Source: JBKHXF01 sp046566145 (lineage in GTDB: Bacteria; Actinomycetota; Nitriliruptoria; Nitriliruptorales; Nitriliruptoraceae). From it: a DNA stretch of 64,000 nucleotides. Positions 33,339 to 42,558 of the stretch are shown piece after piece. The stretch spans positions 1 through 64,000 of the forward strand of contig JBKHXF010000007.1 in the NCBI GenBank assembly GCA_046566145.1, given 5' to 3'. How positions within the stretch are numbered: the first letter of the stretch is position 1; each line of letters opens with the position of its first letter. A model generated the notes under the pieces. That model was given only the letters and a program-made list of their open reading frames with translations, was not told the origin of the DNA and did not search any database. The translations under genes and the position numbers were made by a program.

Positions 33339-33785
33339 TCAGGGTCGGGTCCCGATCGCGGCACCGGTGCACGCGGGTCGGAGCGCCGCGATGGCGCCGG
33401 CGGGCGTCCCGTGGGCCGCGACGGTCACGAGCCGCACGGAGGGCTCGTCCGCGTCGACGATGGCGATGTTGGGCGACTGGGCGTGCCGGGCGGCGGCCGC
33501 GAACCAGTTGCCGTCGACGCAGACGGCGTGGCTCATCTCCGTCGGGGAGGAGGGCCGGAACCCGTTCCCCGCGAGCACCGCGAAGTCGATCGAGTAGGTC
33601 GTGTTCGCGTCCGCGGTCGCGTACTGCGCCGTGGCCAGGGACCGCACGTCGGAGCGCGCGGCGGTGTCGTAGGCCTTCTGCCGCTGCTGGAGGAACACGG
33701 GGATGGCGATGGCCGCGAGGATGCCGATGATGATGACCACCACCAGCAGCTCGATCAGCGTGAACCCATCGTCGCGCGGCCGCAT
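33339..33785 (-). CDS. type IV pilin-like prepilin
   Basis: The 148-residue protein has a type III (class) signal: a short charged leader MRPRDDG, the peptidase site G7/F8, then FTLIELLVVVIIIGILAAIAIPVFL with Glu at position +5 of the mature protein. The C-terminal domain has two cysteines (HAVCVDGNW and RPACTG) that could form the usual disulphide loop. No prepilin peptidase, assembly ATPase or other pilin gene is nearby, so it is an isolated major- or minor-type pilin. The ATG follows GAGG. It sits upstream of the APH-HAD genes on the same strand, with a separate promoter between. Confidence 0.88.
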   Translation of the reverse strand: MRPRDDGFTLIELLVVVIIIGILAAIAIPVFLQQRQKAYDTAARSDVRSLATAQYATADANTTYSIDFAVLAGNGFRPSSPTEMSHAVCVDGNWFAAAARHAQSPNIAIVDADEPSVRLVTVAAHGTPAGAIAALRPACTGAAIGTRP

Positions 33786-33971
33786 GACCTCGTCCCTGTC
33801 GGCGCACCGTGCGCATCGGCACCCGGCGGACTCGACTGGAGCGTCCCGCGCGAGCCGCGCGCGTCGAGCGCCCCGCTCGCCGTCAGGAGCGCACGACGAT
33901 CGCGGCCCCGGTGTGGCCCGCGTTGCGCATCTGGGCGGGCATCTTCGGAGCCACCCGTCGCCTCTCCGGGC

Positions 33972-36584
33972 TCACGCGGCGGTGACGGGCACCTCGACGG
34001 GCTCGCCGGCGCCGGCGTCCAGGTGGCGCCACCGGGCCCAGAGCGCCAGGAGGCTCGGGAGCACGACCACCGCGGAGAGCAGGGAGTACCCGATCGCGTA
34101 CGCGACGACGAGGCCGAGCTGCCGGAACGGTGGCAGCGACGAGGTGACCAGGACCGCGAACCCCGCCATGGTGGTGAACGCCGATCCGGCCAGCGCCCCA
34201 CCGGTGTGGCGCATCGTGGCGCGCAGGGCCTCCTCGAGGGAGTCCTGCCGGTGCAGCTCCTCCGTGAAGCGGTGGGTGATGTGGATCGTGAAGGGCACGC
34301 CGACGCCGATGGCGAGCGCGGAGATCGTCGCGGTGACCGGCCCGAACGGGATGCCGGTCGCGGCCATCGTGCCGAAGACCCAGAGCACCACCAGCGCGAC
34401 CGGGAGCAGGGTCACGAGGCCCAGCTCGGGGCGGCGCTCCCGGACCCCGAAGACGACGACGAGCAGCAGCAGCGAGGCGATCAGCGTCACGCCGAGCGAG
34501 GAGACCTGCGAGTCGGACAGCTCACCGATGATGACGGCCGTCACGATCGCGTTGGAGGTCGGGACGACGTCCGCGCCGGCGGCCTCCACGGGACCGAAGG
34601 CCTCGTCGATCGCCGCCGCGAGCTCGCGGCCGCCGACCTCGCCCGACTGCGTCTGCACCTCGACCAGGCTCGCGGTGAACGCGCCGCCCGGCTCGCGGGC
34701 GAGCACCGCCGAGGCGCTCGGGACCGCGTCGAGCAGCGCCGCGTAGACGGCGGCGACGTCGGCACCGTCCGGGAAGGTCAGGTCGGGGGCGACCCCCTCG
34801 GCGGAGGCGACGCTGGCCACCGACGCGGCCGCCCGCGGGTCGACGGGCGGCGCACCCCCTGCGCCCGGCCCACCCTCCTCGGCGGCTGTCGGGTCCTGGG
34901 CGAGCTGCGCGACCGCCAGGGTCTGCCCGAGGACGCTCACCGGCGACGTCGCCGCGGCCTGCTCGCCGAAGCGCACGACCCCCTCGACCCCGGCGAGGTC
35001 CGCCTGCGCCGCGACGGTGGCGTTGTGCACGGCGACGGAGGCGACGTCCCCGCGCACCACCACGTCGGTGCGCTCGCCGAAGCCACCCCCGAAGCGGTCC
35101 TCGATGGTCAGGAAGGTCTCCTTCAGGGGCGACCCGTCGGGCACGAAGTCGGCGAAGGAGAACTCGGTCGAGAGCTGGGTCAGGCCGTACGCGCCGAGCC
35201 CGCCGAACGCCAGCGTCACGGCGAGCACGACCGCCGGCGCGCGCTCGGCGAGGACCGACACCCGGGCCATCGCGCCGGAGAGCCGGGACTCGGCGTTGGA
35301 GGCCAGCGCCTCGCGGGGCAGCCGGCCCGCCGCCTCGGCGCGGCGGTCGAGCAGGAGCCGGACCGCGGGCACGAAGGTCAGCATGAGCAGGAAGGCGACC
35401 GCGATGCCGACCGCCGCGAGGACGCCGAAGTCCGCGATGGCGGGGACGGGGTTGAACAGGTTCGTCAGGAAGCCGAGCACGGTGGTCAGCGTGGCCAGCA
35501 CGAGGGCGACCCCGACGGTCGAGACGGCGGTGGTCGCGCCCTCGTCGACGCCGGCCCCCTCGGCGACCTCCTCCCGGTACCGCGAGGTCAGGTGGATCGC
35601 GTAGTCGACGCCGAGGCCGATGAGGAGGATCGGGATGATCTGGGTCGGGGGCGAGAACGCCCCGATGACGCCGAGCCCGTCCGGTCCGAGCAGTGCGCCG
35701 ATGCCCTGCATCCAGGTGATGGAGGCGAGGATCGCGACGAGGGTCACGCCGGTGTCCGCTGCTCCTCGCCGCAGTGACTGCAGGCGGGTCGTCGCGCCCC
35801 GGGGCGACACCGCGTAGACGACGAGCAGGATGAGCACGATCACGAGCGCCGCGACGCCGAAGAGCCGGCCGACCTCGGCCGTGAAGGTGTCGTCGGTGGC
35901 GAAGAACTGCTCGAACGCGAACGCCTGGGTCGACAGCGGCGTGTCCGCCTCCTCGACCGCCTCGACCAGCGGACCGATGACGTCGAGCAGGGCCGTGAAG
36001 GCATCGTCCCCGGTGGCGTCGCCCACGATGGCCTCGGTGTCGAGGAAGACCAGCAGCAGCGCCGCGTCCGAGTCGAGCGGGTCCTCGCCGGCGACGAGCT
36101 GGGCCGTGAGACCGGCGAGCTCGGGCGGCAGCTGCGCGAGCCCGTCGGTGTAGAGCGCGTCGATCGTGGCCGCGTCGAGGCTCGACGGGTCGACGCCCCC
36201 GTCCGCGAGCGCGGCCTCGACCGGGGCGAGGTAGCCCACCACCCCGCCGGACGCCGGGTCCCCACCGAGCAGCTCGGCCGGGACGGTCCGCGCGACCACC
36301 CGCCGCACCGCCGAGACGGTGGCGAGCCCCTCCGGGCCCACGACGTCCTCGCCCTCCACGAGGACCTGCACCAGCGTGTCGGACTCGCCGCCGAACGCGT
36401 CTCCGGCGAACTCCAGCGCCTCGAGCGCGGGGTTGTCGGGCGAGAAGGACTCCTGGCCCTGGTCCTGTTGCCCGAGGGCCCCGAACGCGGCACCGAAGAC
36501 GCCGGTCAGCACGATGGTCAGGGCGATGACGAGCCGCGGCGCGGTTCGAGCGGTGTGCGCGAGGGCGCGGACGAGCGTGTCCAC
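33972..36584 (-). CDS. RND/MMPL-family membrane exporter
   Basis: The 870-residue protein has the RND half-repeat layout: a helix near residue 20, an extracytoplasmic domain (about 40-240), five to six helices (including PILLIGLGVDYAIHLTSRYREE), then the same order again (helix near 470, a second outer domain to about 650, and a helix bundle with TISALAIGVGVPFTIHITHRF). The motifs G-x-x-x-D-Y and the GVPFTIH counterpart mark MMPL/hydrophobe exporters that move lipids or hopanoid-like molecules. The second half lacks the Asp of the first. GTG at 36584 with AAGGA upstream is preferred. A MarR gene is divergent, and the likely operator overlaps this promoter. Confidence 0.9.
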   Translation of the reverse strand: MDTLVRALAHTARTAPRLVIALTIVLTGVFGAAFGALGQQDQGQESFSPDNPALEALEFAGDAFGGESDTLVQVLVEGEDVVGPEGLATVSAVRRVVARTVPAELLGGDPASGGVVGYLAPVEAALADGGVDPSSLDAATIDALYTDGLAQLPPELAGLTAQLVAGEDPLDSDAALLLVFLDTEAIVGDATGDDAFTALLDVIGPLVEAVEEADTPLSTQAFAFEQFFATDDTFTAEVGRLFGVAALVIVLILLVVYAVSPRGATTRLQSLRRGAADTGVTLVAILASITWMQGIGALLGPDGLGVIGAFSPPTQIIPILLIGLGVDYAIHLTSRYREEVAEGAGVDEGATTAVSTVGVALVLATLTTVLGFLTNLFNPVPAIADFGVLAAVGIAVAFLLMLTFVPAVRLLLDRRAEAAGRLPREALASNAESRLSGAMARVSVLAERAPAVVLAVTLAFGGLGAYGLTQLSTEFSFADFVPDGSPLKETFLTIEDRFGGGFGERTDVVVRGDVASVAVHNATVAAQADLAGVEGVVRFGEQAAATSPVSVLGQTLAVAQLAQDPTAAEEGGPGAGGAPPVDPRAAASVASVASAEGVAPDLTFPDGADVAAVYAALLDAVPSASAVLAREPGGAFTASLVEVQTQSGEVGGRELAAAIDEAFGPVEAAGADVVPTSNAIVTAVIIGELSDSQVSSLGVTLIASLLLLVVVFGVRERRPELGLVTLLPVALVVLWVFGTMAATGIPFGPVTATISALAIGVGVPFTIHITHRFTEELHRQDSLEEALRATMRHTGGALAGSAFTTMAGFAVLVTSSLPPFRQLGLVVAYAIGYSLLSAVVVLPSLLALWARWRHLDAGAGEPVEVPVTAA

Positions 36585-36647
36585 GGGATGGTCCTTGCGT
36601 CGGCCGGCGAGCCGGGCGGGAGGGGACGGGCAGCGTACCGATGCATG

Positions 36648-36664
36648 TGCAGCCTGCAACTATA
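36648..36664 (-). promoter_or_regulatory. MMPL promoter -10 with adjacent palindromic operator
   Basis: The minus strand reads TATAGT (36659-36664) directly followed by the palindrome TGCAG-G-CTGCA (36648-36658), which would cover the transcription start. TCGACA lies 15 bases upstream as a possible -35. Such a site suits repression by the divergently encoded MarR protein. On the plus strand TACTGT (36677-36682) is a candidate -10 for the marR gene. Confidence 0.55.
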
Positions 36665-36725
36665 GCGCCGCGCAGGTACTGTCGACCGCACACGTCCACC
36701 GACCGACCGCCCCGCCGAGGCCCCC

Positions 36726-37223
36726 GTGACCCCGCCCCGCACGCGACCCGCCGGCACGACCCCGCAGGCCGACGCCCTGCTGGCCGCCATCGAGCGGCTG
36801 CGCGCCATCGGCGGCCGGATGTGGGACCACGTGGAGGACACCACGGGGCTCGCACCGATGCAGGCCCACGCCATGGAGGCGATCGCCGCCGGCGCCCGTC
36901 AGGTCTCGGCCGTGGCCGAGGCGTGCGGGCGGCACGTGTCGTCGACCTCGCGGCTGGTCGACGGACTCGTGGCCAAGGGGCTCGTCGACCGGGCCGAGGA
37001 CCCGACCGACCGGCGGGGCGTCGTGCTCACGCTCACGGCCGCTGGCCGCGAGAAGGTCGCACAGGTCGAGGCGCTCCACGGCCGGATGCTGGGCCGGGTC
37101 GTCACCGACCTGGGGCCGGAGGAGGCGGCGGAGCTCACCGACGCGCTCGCGAGGTTCAGCGACCGCCTGCTGGCCGCGCTCGACCGGGCCGAGGCGGACG
37201 CGGACGGCGGCGGCGCGGGCTGA
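36726..37223 (+). CDS. MarR-family transcriptional regulator
   Basis: The 165-residue protein has flanking helices for dimerisation and a winged helix-turn-helix: VSAVAEACGRHVSSTSRLVDGLVAKGLVDRAEDPTDRRGVVLTLTAAGREK, which holds the DxRxx-type wing (DPTDRRGV). The start is GTG. It is divergent from the MMPL exporter across 141 bases containing a palindrome at the exporter's transcription start, so it probably represses that exporter. The inducing ligand is unknown; a lipid or hydrophobic compound is a guess from the exporter family. Confidence 0.9.
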   Translation: MTPPRTRPAGTTPQADALLAAIERLRAIGGRMWDHVEDTTGLAPMQAHAMEAIAAGARQVSAVAEACGRHVSSTSRLVDGLVAKGLVDRAEDPTDRRGVVLTLTAAGREKVAQVEALHGRMLGRVVTDLGPEEAAELTDALARFSDRLLAALDRAEADADGGGAG

Positions 37224-37248
37224 CGGCGCCACCGTCGCACCGCGGGGC

Positions 37249-37254
37249 TACCGT
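37249..37254 (+). promoter_or_regulatory. -10 element giving a leaderless MFS-type message
   Basis: TACCGT, seven bases, then GTG at 37262. The spacing fixes the start codon and indicates separate transcription from the marR gene just upstream. Confidence 0.6.
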
Positions 37255-37261
37255 CCGGCCC

Positions 37262-38566
37262 GTGGCCATCCACGACGTCGGACCAGGTGACCCGACCGTC
37301 CCGGCGGACGGACGGCTGCGGCGCGCCGCCCGCGCGGGGGTGGGGGCGACGGGCCGGGCCGCGCGTGCCGTCGGCCGGCAGCTCGACGCGCTGGCGTCCG
37401 TCGGTGGCCCCCGCTTCCGCGACCTCGCCGTCTCGCACGCCGCCTCGGTGGCCGGCGACGCGGCCGTCGCGATCGCGCTGGCGGGCACCCTGTTCTTCCA
37501 GGTGCCCTCGACCCAGGCGCGCGGCAACGTCGCGCTCTACCTGCTGCTGACGGTCGCGCCCTTCGCCGTCCTCGGCCCCGGGCTCGGCGCCCTGCTCGAG
37601 CGACGCCCCGGCGCCTACCGGGTGGCGCTCGCGGCCAGCGCCGGCGGCCGCGTCGTCCTGGCCGCGGTGCTCGTCGTGACGTCGAGCCCGCTGGTGCTGC
37701 TGCCGACGGCCTTCGGGCTGCTGGTCCTGAGCCGCCTGCACGGCATCAGCCGCAACGCCCTGCTGCCCGTGGCGCTCGACACGCCGCTCGCGCTGGTCGC
37801 GGCGAACGCCCGGATGGCCCAGCTCGGGGTGCTCGCCGGCGTGGCCGTCGCCCCGGTCGCCGCCGGGCTCGCGGCGCTGCTCGGCCCCGACGCGTCGCTC
37901 GTGGTCGCGGTCGCCCTGTTCGTGGTCGCGGCGGTGTCCGGACGTCGACTCGCCCCGGCGACCACGGCGCTGCGGGACCGCGCCGCGACGACGGCGCCGT
38001 CCTCCATCGCGACCCCGCTGCGGATCCCCCGCGAGGTCCGCCTGGCGCAGCTCGCCACGGCGGGCGTCCGCGTCCTCAACGGGTTCCTGCTGCTGCTGCT
38101 CGCGTTCGCCTTCCGCGACGTCGACGCCCCGCTGGTCGACTTCGGTGCGGTCCTCGGCGCCGCCGGCGCGGGCTACGGCCTGGCGGCGCTCGTGTCGCCG
38201 GCGCTGGAGCGACGCCTGCGCGAGCAGCCCATGGTGGTGGCGGCCCTGGCGCTCGAGGCCGGGGCGGCGTTCGCCGCCGGGCAGTGGTTCGGGCTGCCGG
38301 CCGCCGCGGCGCTCGCCGCGGCGGCGGGCCTCGCGTGGGGCACGGCGAAGCTGGCGTTCGACGGGCTGCTGCAGCGCACGGTCCCGGCGGCCCACCGGGC
38401 GACCGCCTTCACCCGGGCCGAGACGCTCTACCAGCTCGCCTGGGTGGCGGGCGCCCTGCTCCCGACGGCCGTGATGGTGTCGACCGAGATCGGACTCGTG
38501 CTCGCCGGGTTCGCGGCGCTCGCCGCCCAGGTCGTCTACGTGTCGAAGCTGCTGCTCGACGCGTAG
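37262..38566 (+). CDS. MFS-type membrane transporter
   Basis: The 434-residue protein has a basic cytosolic N-terminus of about 50 residues and ten to twelve predicted membrane helices. Segments such as VSHAASVAGDAAVAIALAGTLFFQV, LLTVAPFAVLGPGLGALLERR and LLSRLHGISRNALLP-like loops resemble major facilitator carriers. The substrate cannot be read. It may be co-induced with, but is not clearly co-transcribed with, the marR gene 38 bases upstream, because its own leaderless promoter fits better. It converges on korB with almost no spacer. Confidence 0.78.
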   Translation: MAIHDVGPGDPTVPADGRLRRAARAGVGATGRAARAVGRQLDALASVGGPRFRDLAVSHAASVAGDAAVAIALAGTLFFQVPSTQARGNVALYLLLTVAPFAVLGPGLGALLERRPGAYRVALAASAGGRVVLAAVLVVTSSPLVLLPTAFGLLVLSRLHGISRNALLPVALDTPLALVAANARMAQLGVLAGVAVAPVAAGLAALLGPDASLVVAVALFVVAAVSGRRLAPATTALRDRAATTAPSSIATPLRIPREVRLAQLATAGVRVLNGFLLLLLAFAFRDVDAPLVDFGAVLGAAGAGYGLAALVSPALERRLREQPMVVAALALEAGAAFAAGQWFGLPAAAALAAAAGLAWGTAKLAFDGLLQRTVPAAHRATAFTRAETLYQLAWVAGALLPTAVMVSTEIGLVLAGFAALAAQVVYVSKLLLDA

Positions 38567-38569
38567 GGC

Positions 38570-39589
38570 TCAGAGCACCTCCCAGACGCTGCCGCCGGCG
38601 AGCAGGTCCTGGAGCTGTCCGGGCCCCTGCGCCTCGATGGCGTCGTCGACCTGCTGGTTGAGCATGTCGTCGTACACGGGCCGCTCCACCTGCCGGAAGA
38701 TCCCCAGCGGCGTCGGACCCGTCGGGTTGTGGCTCAGCCGGCTGAGCGCGAACGCCGTGGTCGGCTCCTCGCGTCGCGGGTCGTGGACCACGGCCCGCGA
38801 CCCGGCTTCCTCGGTCGGCACGATCGACATCGAGCCGTCCTCGAGCGCGATGACGGCCTGCTCGCCCTCGGGCCCGAACGTGATCGGCTCGCCGTCGCGC
38901 AGCCAGATCTGGTTGATGACCTTCTGCTCGCGGTCGGTGATGGCGTGGAAGGCGTCGTCGTTGAACACGACGCAGTTCTGGTAGATCTCCACGAAGGCGG
39001 CCCCACGGTGGGCGTGGGCGGCCTGGAGCACCTCGGTCAGGTGCGCCCGGTCGGTGTCGATGGTGCGGGCCACGAAGGTCGCCTCGGCGCCCAGCGCGAG
39101 GCTGACGGGGTTCACCGGCTGGTCGATCGAGCCGTACGGCGTCGACTTGGTGCGGGTGCCCCGCGGCGAGGTCGGCGAGTACTGGCCCTTGGTCAGCCCG
39201 TAGATCTCGTTGTTGAACAGCAGGATGGTGATGTCGACGTTGCGACGCAGGGCGTGGATGAGGTGGTTGCCGCCGATCGACAGGGCGTCACCGTCGCCGG
39301 TGATGACCCAGACGTCGAGGTCGGGGCGGCTCACGGCCAGCCCGGTCGCGATCGCCGGCGCCCGACCGTGGATGGAGTGCATCCCGTACGTCTCCATGTA
39401 GTACGGGAACCGGCTGGAGCACCCGATGCCGGAGACGAACACCGTCGACTCCGGCCGGGCGCCGGCGCCGGCGAGGAACGACTGCATCGCGGCGAGGATC
39501 GCGTAGTCCCCGCAGCCGGGGCACCACCGCACCTCCTGGTCGGAGGTGAAGTCCTTCTTGGTCAGCTGGGGCAGCTCGGTGGTGCTCAC
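38570..39589 (-). CDS. korB: 2-oxoacid:ferredoxin oxidoreductase, beta subunit
   Basis: The beta subunit binds thiamine diphosphate and iron-sulfur and, with KorA, oxidises a 2-oxoacid (probably 2-oxoglutarate) to its acyl-CoA while reducing ferredoxin. The 339-residue protein shows RWCPGCGDYAIL, SGIGCSSRFPYYM, HSIHGRAPAIATG and the ThDP block VITGDGDALSIGGNHLIHALRRN followed by NNEIYGLTKGQYSPTS. The GTG start overlaps the korA stop by 4 bp. This type replaces or supplements 2-oxoglutarate dehydrogenase in many actinobacteria. No ferredoxin gene is adjacent. Confidence 0.94.
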   Translation of the reverse strand: MSTTELPQLTKKDFTSDQEVRWCPGCGDYAILAAMQSFLAGAGARPESTVFVSGIGCSSRFPYYMETYGMHSIHGRAPAIATGLAVSRPDLDVWVITGDGDALSIGGNHLIHALRRNVDITILLFNNEIYGLTKGQYSPTSPRGTRTKSTPYGSIDQPVNPVSLALGAEATFVARTIDTDRAHLTEVLQAAHAHRGAAFVEIYQNCVVFNDDAFHAITDREQKVINQIWLRDGEPITFGPEGEQAVIALEDGSMSIVPTEEAGSRAVVHDPRREEPTTAFALSRLSHNPTGPTPLGIFRQVERPVYDDMLNQQVDDAIEAQGPGQLQDLLAGGSVWEVL

Positions 39590-41472
39590 GCGCGGACCTC
39601 CAGGGTCGAGCGGACCGCGTCGGCGATCTCGGCGGCGGTGAAGGGCAGGCCGGTGACCCGGTCGTAGCCCTCGATGTCCTTCAGGAAGCGGGCGCGCAGC
39701 AGCATCCGCAGCTGCCCGGTGTTGTTCTCGGGGAGCAGCACCCGGTCGTATCGTTCGAGCGCCTCGCCGAGCCCGCGGGGCAGCGGGTTGACGGTGCGCA
39801 GGTGCGCGCGGGCGACCTTGATGCCCTCCTCCCGCAGCCGGCGGACGGCCCCACGGATCGGCCCGTACGTCGAGCCCCACCCGAGCAGCAGCAGCGTCGC
39901 GTCCCCGTCGGGGTCGTCGACCTCGAGCGGCGGCGTCCGCTCGGCGATCCGCTCGACCTTCTCGTGGCGCAGCCGCGTCATGTGGTCGTGGTTGACCGGG
40001 TCGTAGGAGATGTTCCCGGACCCGTCCTCCTTCTCGAGCCCGCCGAGGCGGTGCTGCAGCCCCGGCGTCCCCGGGACGGCCCACGGCCGGGCGAGCGTCG
40101 CCGGGTCGCGCAGGTAGGGCAGGAACCCCTCGGGCGTGTTCGGCTCGGTGGTGAACCCGGGCTCGAAGGTCGGCAGGTCGGCCACCTCCGGCAGCAGCCA
40201 GGGCTCGGCCGAGTTCGCCAGGTAACCGTCGGTGAGCAGCACCACCGGGGTGCGGTTCTCGACCGCGAGCCGGCAGGCCTCGAACGCCGCGTAGAAGCAG
40301 TCGCTCGGCGACTGGGCCGACACGATGGGCAGCGGGGACTCCCCGTTGCGACCGAACATCGCCTGGAGCAGGTCGCCCTGCTCGGTCTTGGTCGGCAGCC
40401 CGGTCGACGGACCGCCCCGCTGGACGTTGACGATGACCAGCGGCAGCTCCATCGCGAGCGCGAGCCCCATCGCCTCACCCTTGAGGGCGATGCCGGGGCC
40501 GGACGAGGCGGTCACCGCGAGCGACCCGCCGAAGGCCGCCCCGATGGTCGACCCGATCGCGGCGATCTCGTCCTCGGCCTGGAAGGTCCGCACGCCGAAG
40601 TGCTTGAGCTTCGACAGCTCGTGGAGGATGTCGGAGGCCGGCGTGATCGGGTAGCTGCCGTAGAACAGCCGCAGGCCCGAACGCTCCGCCGCCGCGACCA
40701 GGCCGTACGCCAGCGCCGCGTTGCCGGTGATGTTGCGGTACCGGCCCGGCGCGAGCCGGGCGGCCGGGACCTCGTAGACGAACCGGAACGCCTCGGTGGT
40801 CTCGCCGAAGTTCCGGCCGGCGTGCAGCGCCTTGACGTTGGCCTCGGCGATGTCCGGCTGCTTGGCGAACTTCGCGTTCAGCCACGCCTCGGTGCCGTCG
40901 ATCGGCCGGGAGAACATGAACGAGACCAGCCCCAGGGCGAACATGTTCTTCGCCCGCTCGGCCTCCTTCTTGTTGAGCCGGCCGTCCTCGATGAACCCCT
41001 CCAGCGCCCGCAGGGTCATCTCGGTGAGCTGCACCTCGTGGACCTGGTAGGCCTCGAGCGTCCCGTCGGTGCGCGGGTCGGCGTCGTAGCCGGCCTTCTG
41101 CAGGTTCCGCGACGTGAACGCGTCGACGTTGAGGACCAGGGTCCCGCCGTCCTTGAGCGCCGCGAGGTGCTTGCGCAGTGCCGCGGGGTTCATCGCCACG
41201 AGCACGTCGGGCGCGTCCCCCGGGGTGTGGATGTCGTGGTCGGAGATCTGGAGCTGGAACGAGCTCACGCCGGCGAGCGTGCCGGCGGGGGCGCGGATCT
41301 CGGCCGGGTAGTCCGGCAGGGTCGCGAGGTCGTTGCCGGCGACGGCGGACTGCGAGGTGAACCGGTCGCCGGTCAGCTGCATGCCGTCGCCGGAGTCGCC
41401 GGCGAAGCGGATGACGGCGCCGTGGAGCCGCACCACCTCCCGCGCGGCCGGCTGGTCGGTGGTCGATGCCAT
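39586..41472 (-). CDS. korA: 2-oxoacid:ferredoxin oxidoreductase, gamma-alpha fused subunit
   Basis: The 628-residue protein fuses the gamma domain (about 1-190, GAVIRFAGDSGDGMQLTGDRF) to the alpha domain (about 210-628, GNAALAYGLVAAAERSG, YGSYPITPASDILHEL, TFQAEDEIAAIGSTIGAAFGG, RGGPSTGLPTKTEQGDL). The fused order and length match actinobacterial KorA (about 650 residues). Residues in the YPITPASD block favour 2-oxoglutarate over pyruvate, though this is not decisive. The ATG start is well placed. It overlaps korB by 4 bp, and the two form one complex in central carbon metabolism. Confidence 0.95.
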   Translation of the reverse strand: MASTTDQPAAREVVRLHGAVIRFAGDSGDGMQLTGDRFTSQSAVAGNDLATLPDYPAEIRAPAGTLAGVSSFQLQISDHDIHTPGDAPDVLVAMNPAALRKHLAALKDGGTLVLNVDAFTSRNLQKAGYDADPRTDGTLEAYQVHEVQLTEMTLRALEGFIEDGRLNKKEAERAKNMFALGLVSFMFSRPIDGTEAWLNAKFAKQPDIAEANVKALHAGRNFGETTEAFRFVYEVPAARLAPGRYRNITGNAALAYGLVAAAERSGLRLFYGSYPITPASDILHELSKLKHFGVRTFQAEDEIAAIGSTIGAAFGGSLAVTASSGPGIALKGEAMGLALAMELPLVIVNVQRGGPSTGLPTKTEQGDLLQAMFGRNGESPLPIVSAQSPSDCFYAAFEACRLAVENRTPVVLLTDGYLANSAEPWLLPEVADLPTFEPGFTTEPNTPEGFLPYLRDPATLARPWAVPGTPGLQHRLGGLEKEDGSGNISYDPVNHDHMTRLRHEKVERIAERTPPLEVDDPDGDATLLLLGWGSTYGPIRGAVRRLREEGIKVARAHLRTVNPLPRGLGEALERYDRVLLPENNTGQLRMLLRARFLKDIEGYDRVTGLPFTAAEIADAVRSTLEVRA

Positions 41473-41514
41473 GGGTGGCGTGTGCTCCCGCTCGGTGTCG
41501 TGTCTCCCACCGCC

Positions 41515-41520
41515 TAGCCT
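41515..41520 (+). promoter_or_regulatory. candidate -10 element of the hydroxyacid dehydrogenase gene
   Basis: TAGCCT lies in the 129-base spacer between korA (minus) and the dehydrogenase gene (plus), 82 bases before the ATG. Confidence 0.4.
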
Positions 41521-41601
41521 GCCACCTCGTCGGGGCCCCTGCACGGGTCCCCGCACGACACCACCCGTCCGGCCCCGGCCGGTGCGCCGAGGAGCCGTCC
41601 G

Positions 41602-42549
41602 ATGCCCCGGGTCGCCATGCTCGCCCCCCTGCCGCCGGAGGTCGTGACCAGCCGGCTGCCCGACGTGGAGGTCGTCTGCGCCACCTCCCAGGACCAGGCG
41701 GTCGAGGCCGCCAGGGGGGCCGACGTCTGCATCGCCGACTGGCGGGGCGAGGTGCGGGTCGACGCGGAGGTCGCCGCGGCGCTGTCGGGGACGTGCCGCC
41801 TCGTGCAGGTGCCGGCCGCGGGGCTGAACGGCGTCGACCTCGACGCCTGCGCGGCCGCCGGCGTGCCCGTCGCCTCGTGCGCGGGCCTCAACACCGCCGC
41901 CGTCGCGGAGTGGTGCGTGTGGGCGGCGCTCGACGCCCTGCGGCTGCTGTCCTGGTCGGACCGCGCCCTGCGGGACGGGCGCTGGGAGATGTTCGGCCAC
42001 GCCCGCTACGAGCTCGCTGGCAAGCTCGTCGGCATCGTCGGGCTCGGCGACATCGGCGCCGCGACGGCACGTCGCCTCGCCGGGTTCGAGGTCGACGTCG
42101 CCTACTGGTCGCGGCGGCGGCGCGACGCGACGACGGAGGCCGACCTCGGCGTCCGCTTCGTCGACCTCGACGACCTGGTCGCCCTGGCCGACGTCCTGGT
42201 GCTGGCCGTGGCGCTCACCGACGACACCCGAGGGCTGCTCTCCGCCGAGCGCATCGCCGCGATGAAGCCGAGCGCGGTCGTCGTCAACGCCGCGCGGGGC
42301 GAGGTCACCGACGAGGCGGCGCTGGCGGCGGCCGTGGCCGAGGGCCGGCTGCACGGTGCCGCGACCGACGTGTTCGCCGTCGAGCCACCGCCGGTGGACC
42401 ACCCGATGGTGGCCACGGACCGCACCGTGGTGACACCCCACATCGCCGGCACGTCCGCCGAGTCGGTCGGTCGCATCGTGCTGCGGGTGCTCGACAACGT
42501 GGAGGCGGTCCTCGACGGGCGGGAGCCCGTCGGCGTGCTCACGCCCTGA
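41602..42549 (+). CDS. D-2-hydroxyacid dehydrogenase family protein
   Basis: The 315-residue NAD(P)-dependent enzyme has the bilobal fold of D-isomer dehydrogenases. The Rossmann loop is LVGIVGLGDIGAATARRLAGF; catalytic Arg is in NAARGEV, Glu in DVFAVEPPP and His in VVTPHIAGTS. The residue after the second beta strand region reads VAYWSRRRR, where the Arg cluster suggests NADP preference. The substrate (glyoxylate, hydroxypyruvate, other 2-oxoacids or phosphoglycerate-like) cannot be chosen. It stands alone, divergent from korA and convergent with the M23 peptidase gene. Confidence 0.88.
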   Translation: MPRVAMLAPLPPEVVTSRLPDVEVVCATSQDQAVEAARGADVCIADWRGEVRVDAEVAAALSGTCRLVQVPAAGLNGVDLDACAAAGVPVASCAGLNTAAVAEWCVWAALDALRLLSWSDRALRDGRWEMFGHARYELAGKLVGIVGLGDIGAATARRLAGFEVDVAYWSRRRRDATTEADLGVRFVDLDDLVALADVLVLAVALTDDTRGLLSAERIAAMKPSAVVVNAARGEVTDEAALAAAVAEGRLHGAATDVFAVEPPPVDHPMVATDRTVVTPHIAGTSAESVGRIVLRVLDNVEAVLDGREPVGVLTP

Positions 42550-42558
42550 CGGGCCCGC

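Noticed and set aside
33299..33364. Longer APH-type kinase starting at 33364
   Set aside because: The extra codons cross the -10 element at 33328-33333 and overlap the pilin gene; the GTG at 33298 has a good ribosome-binding site.
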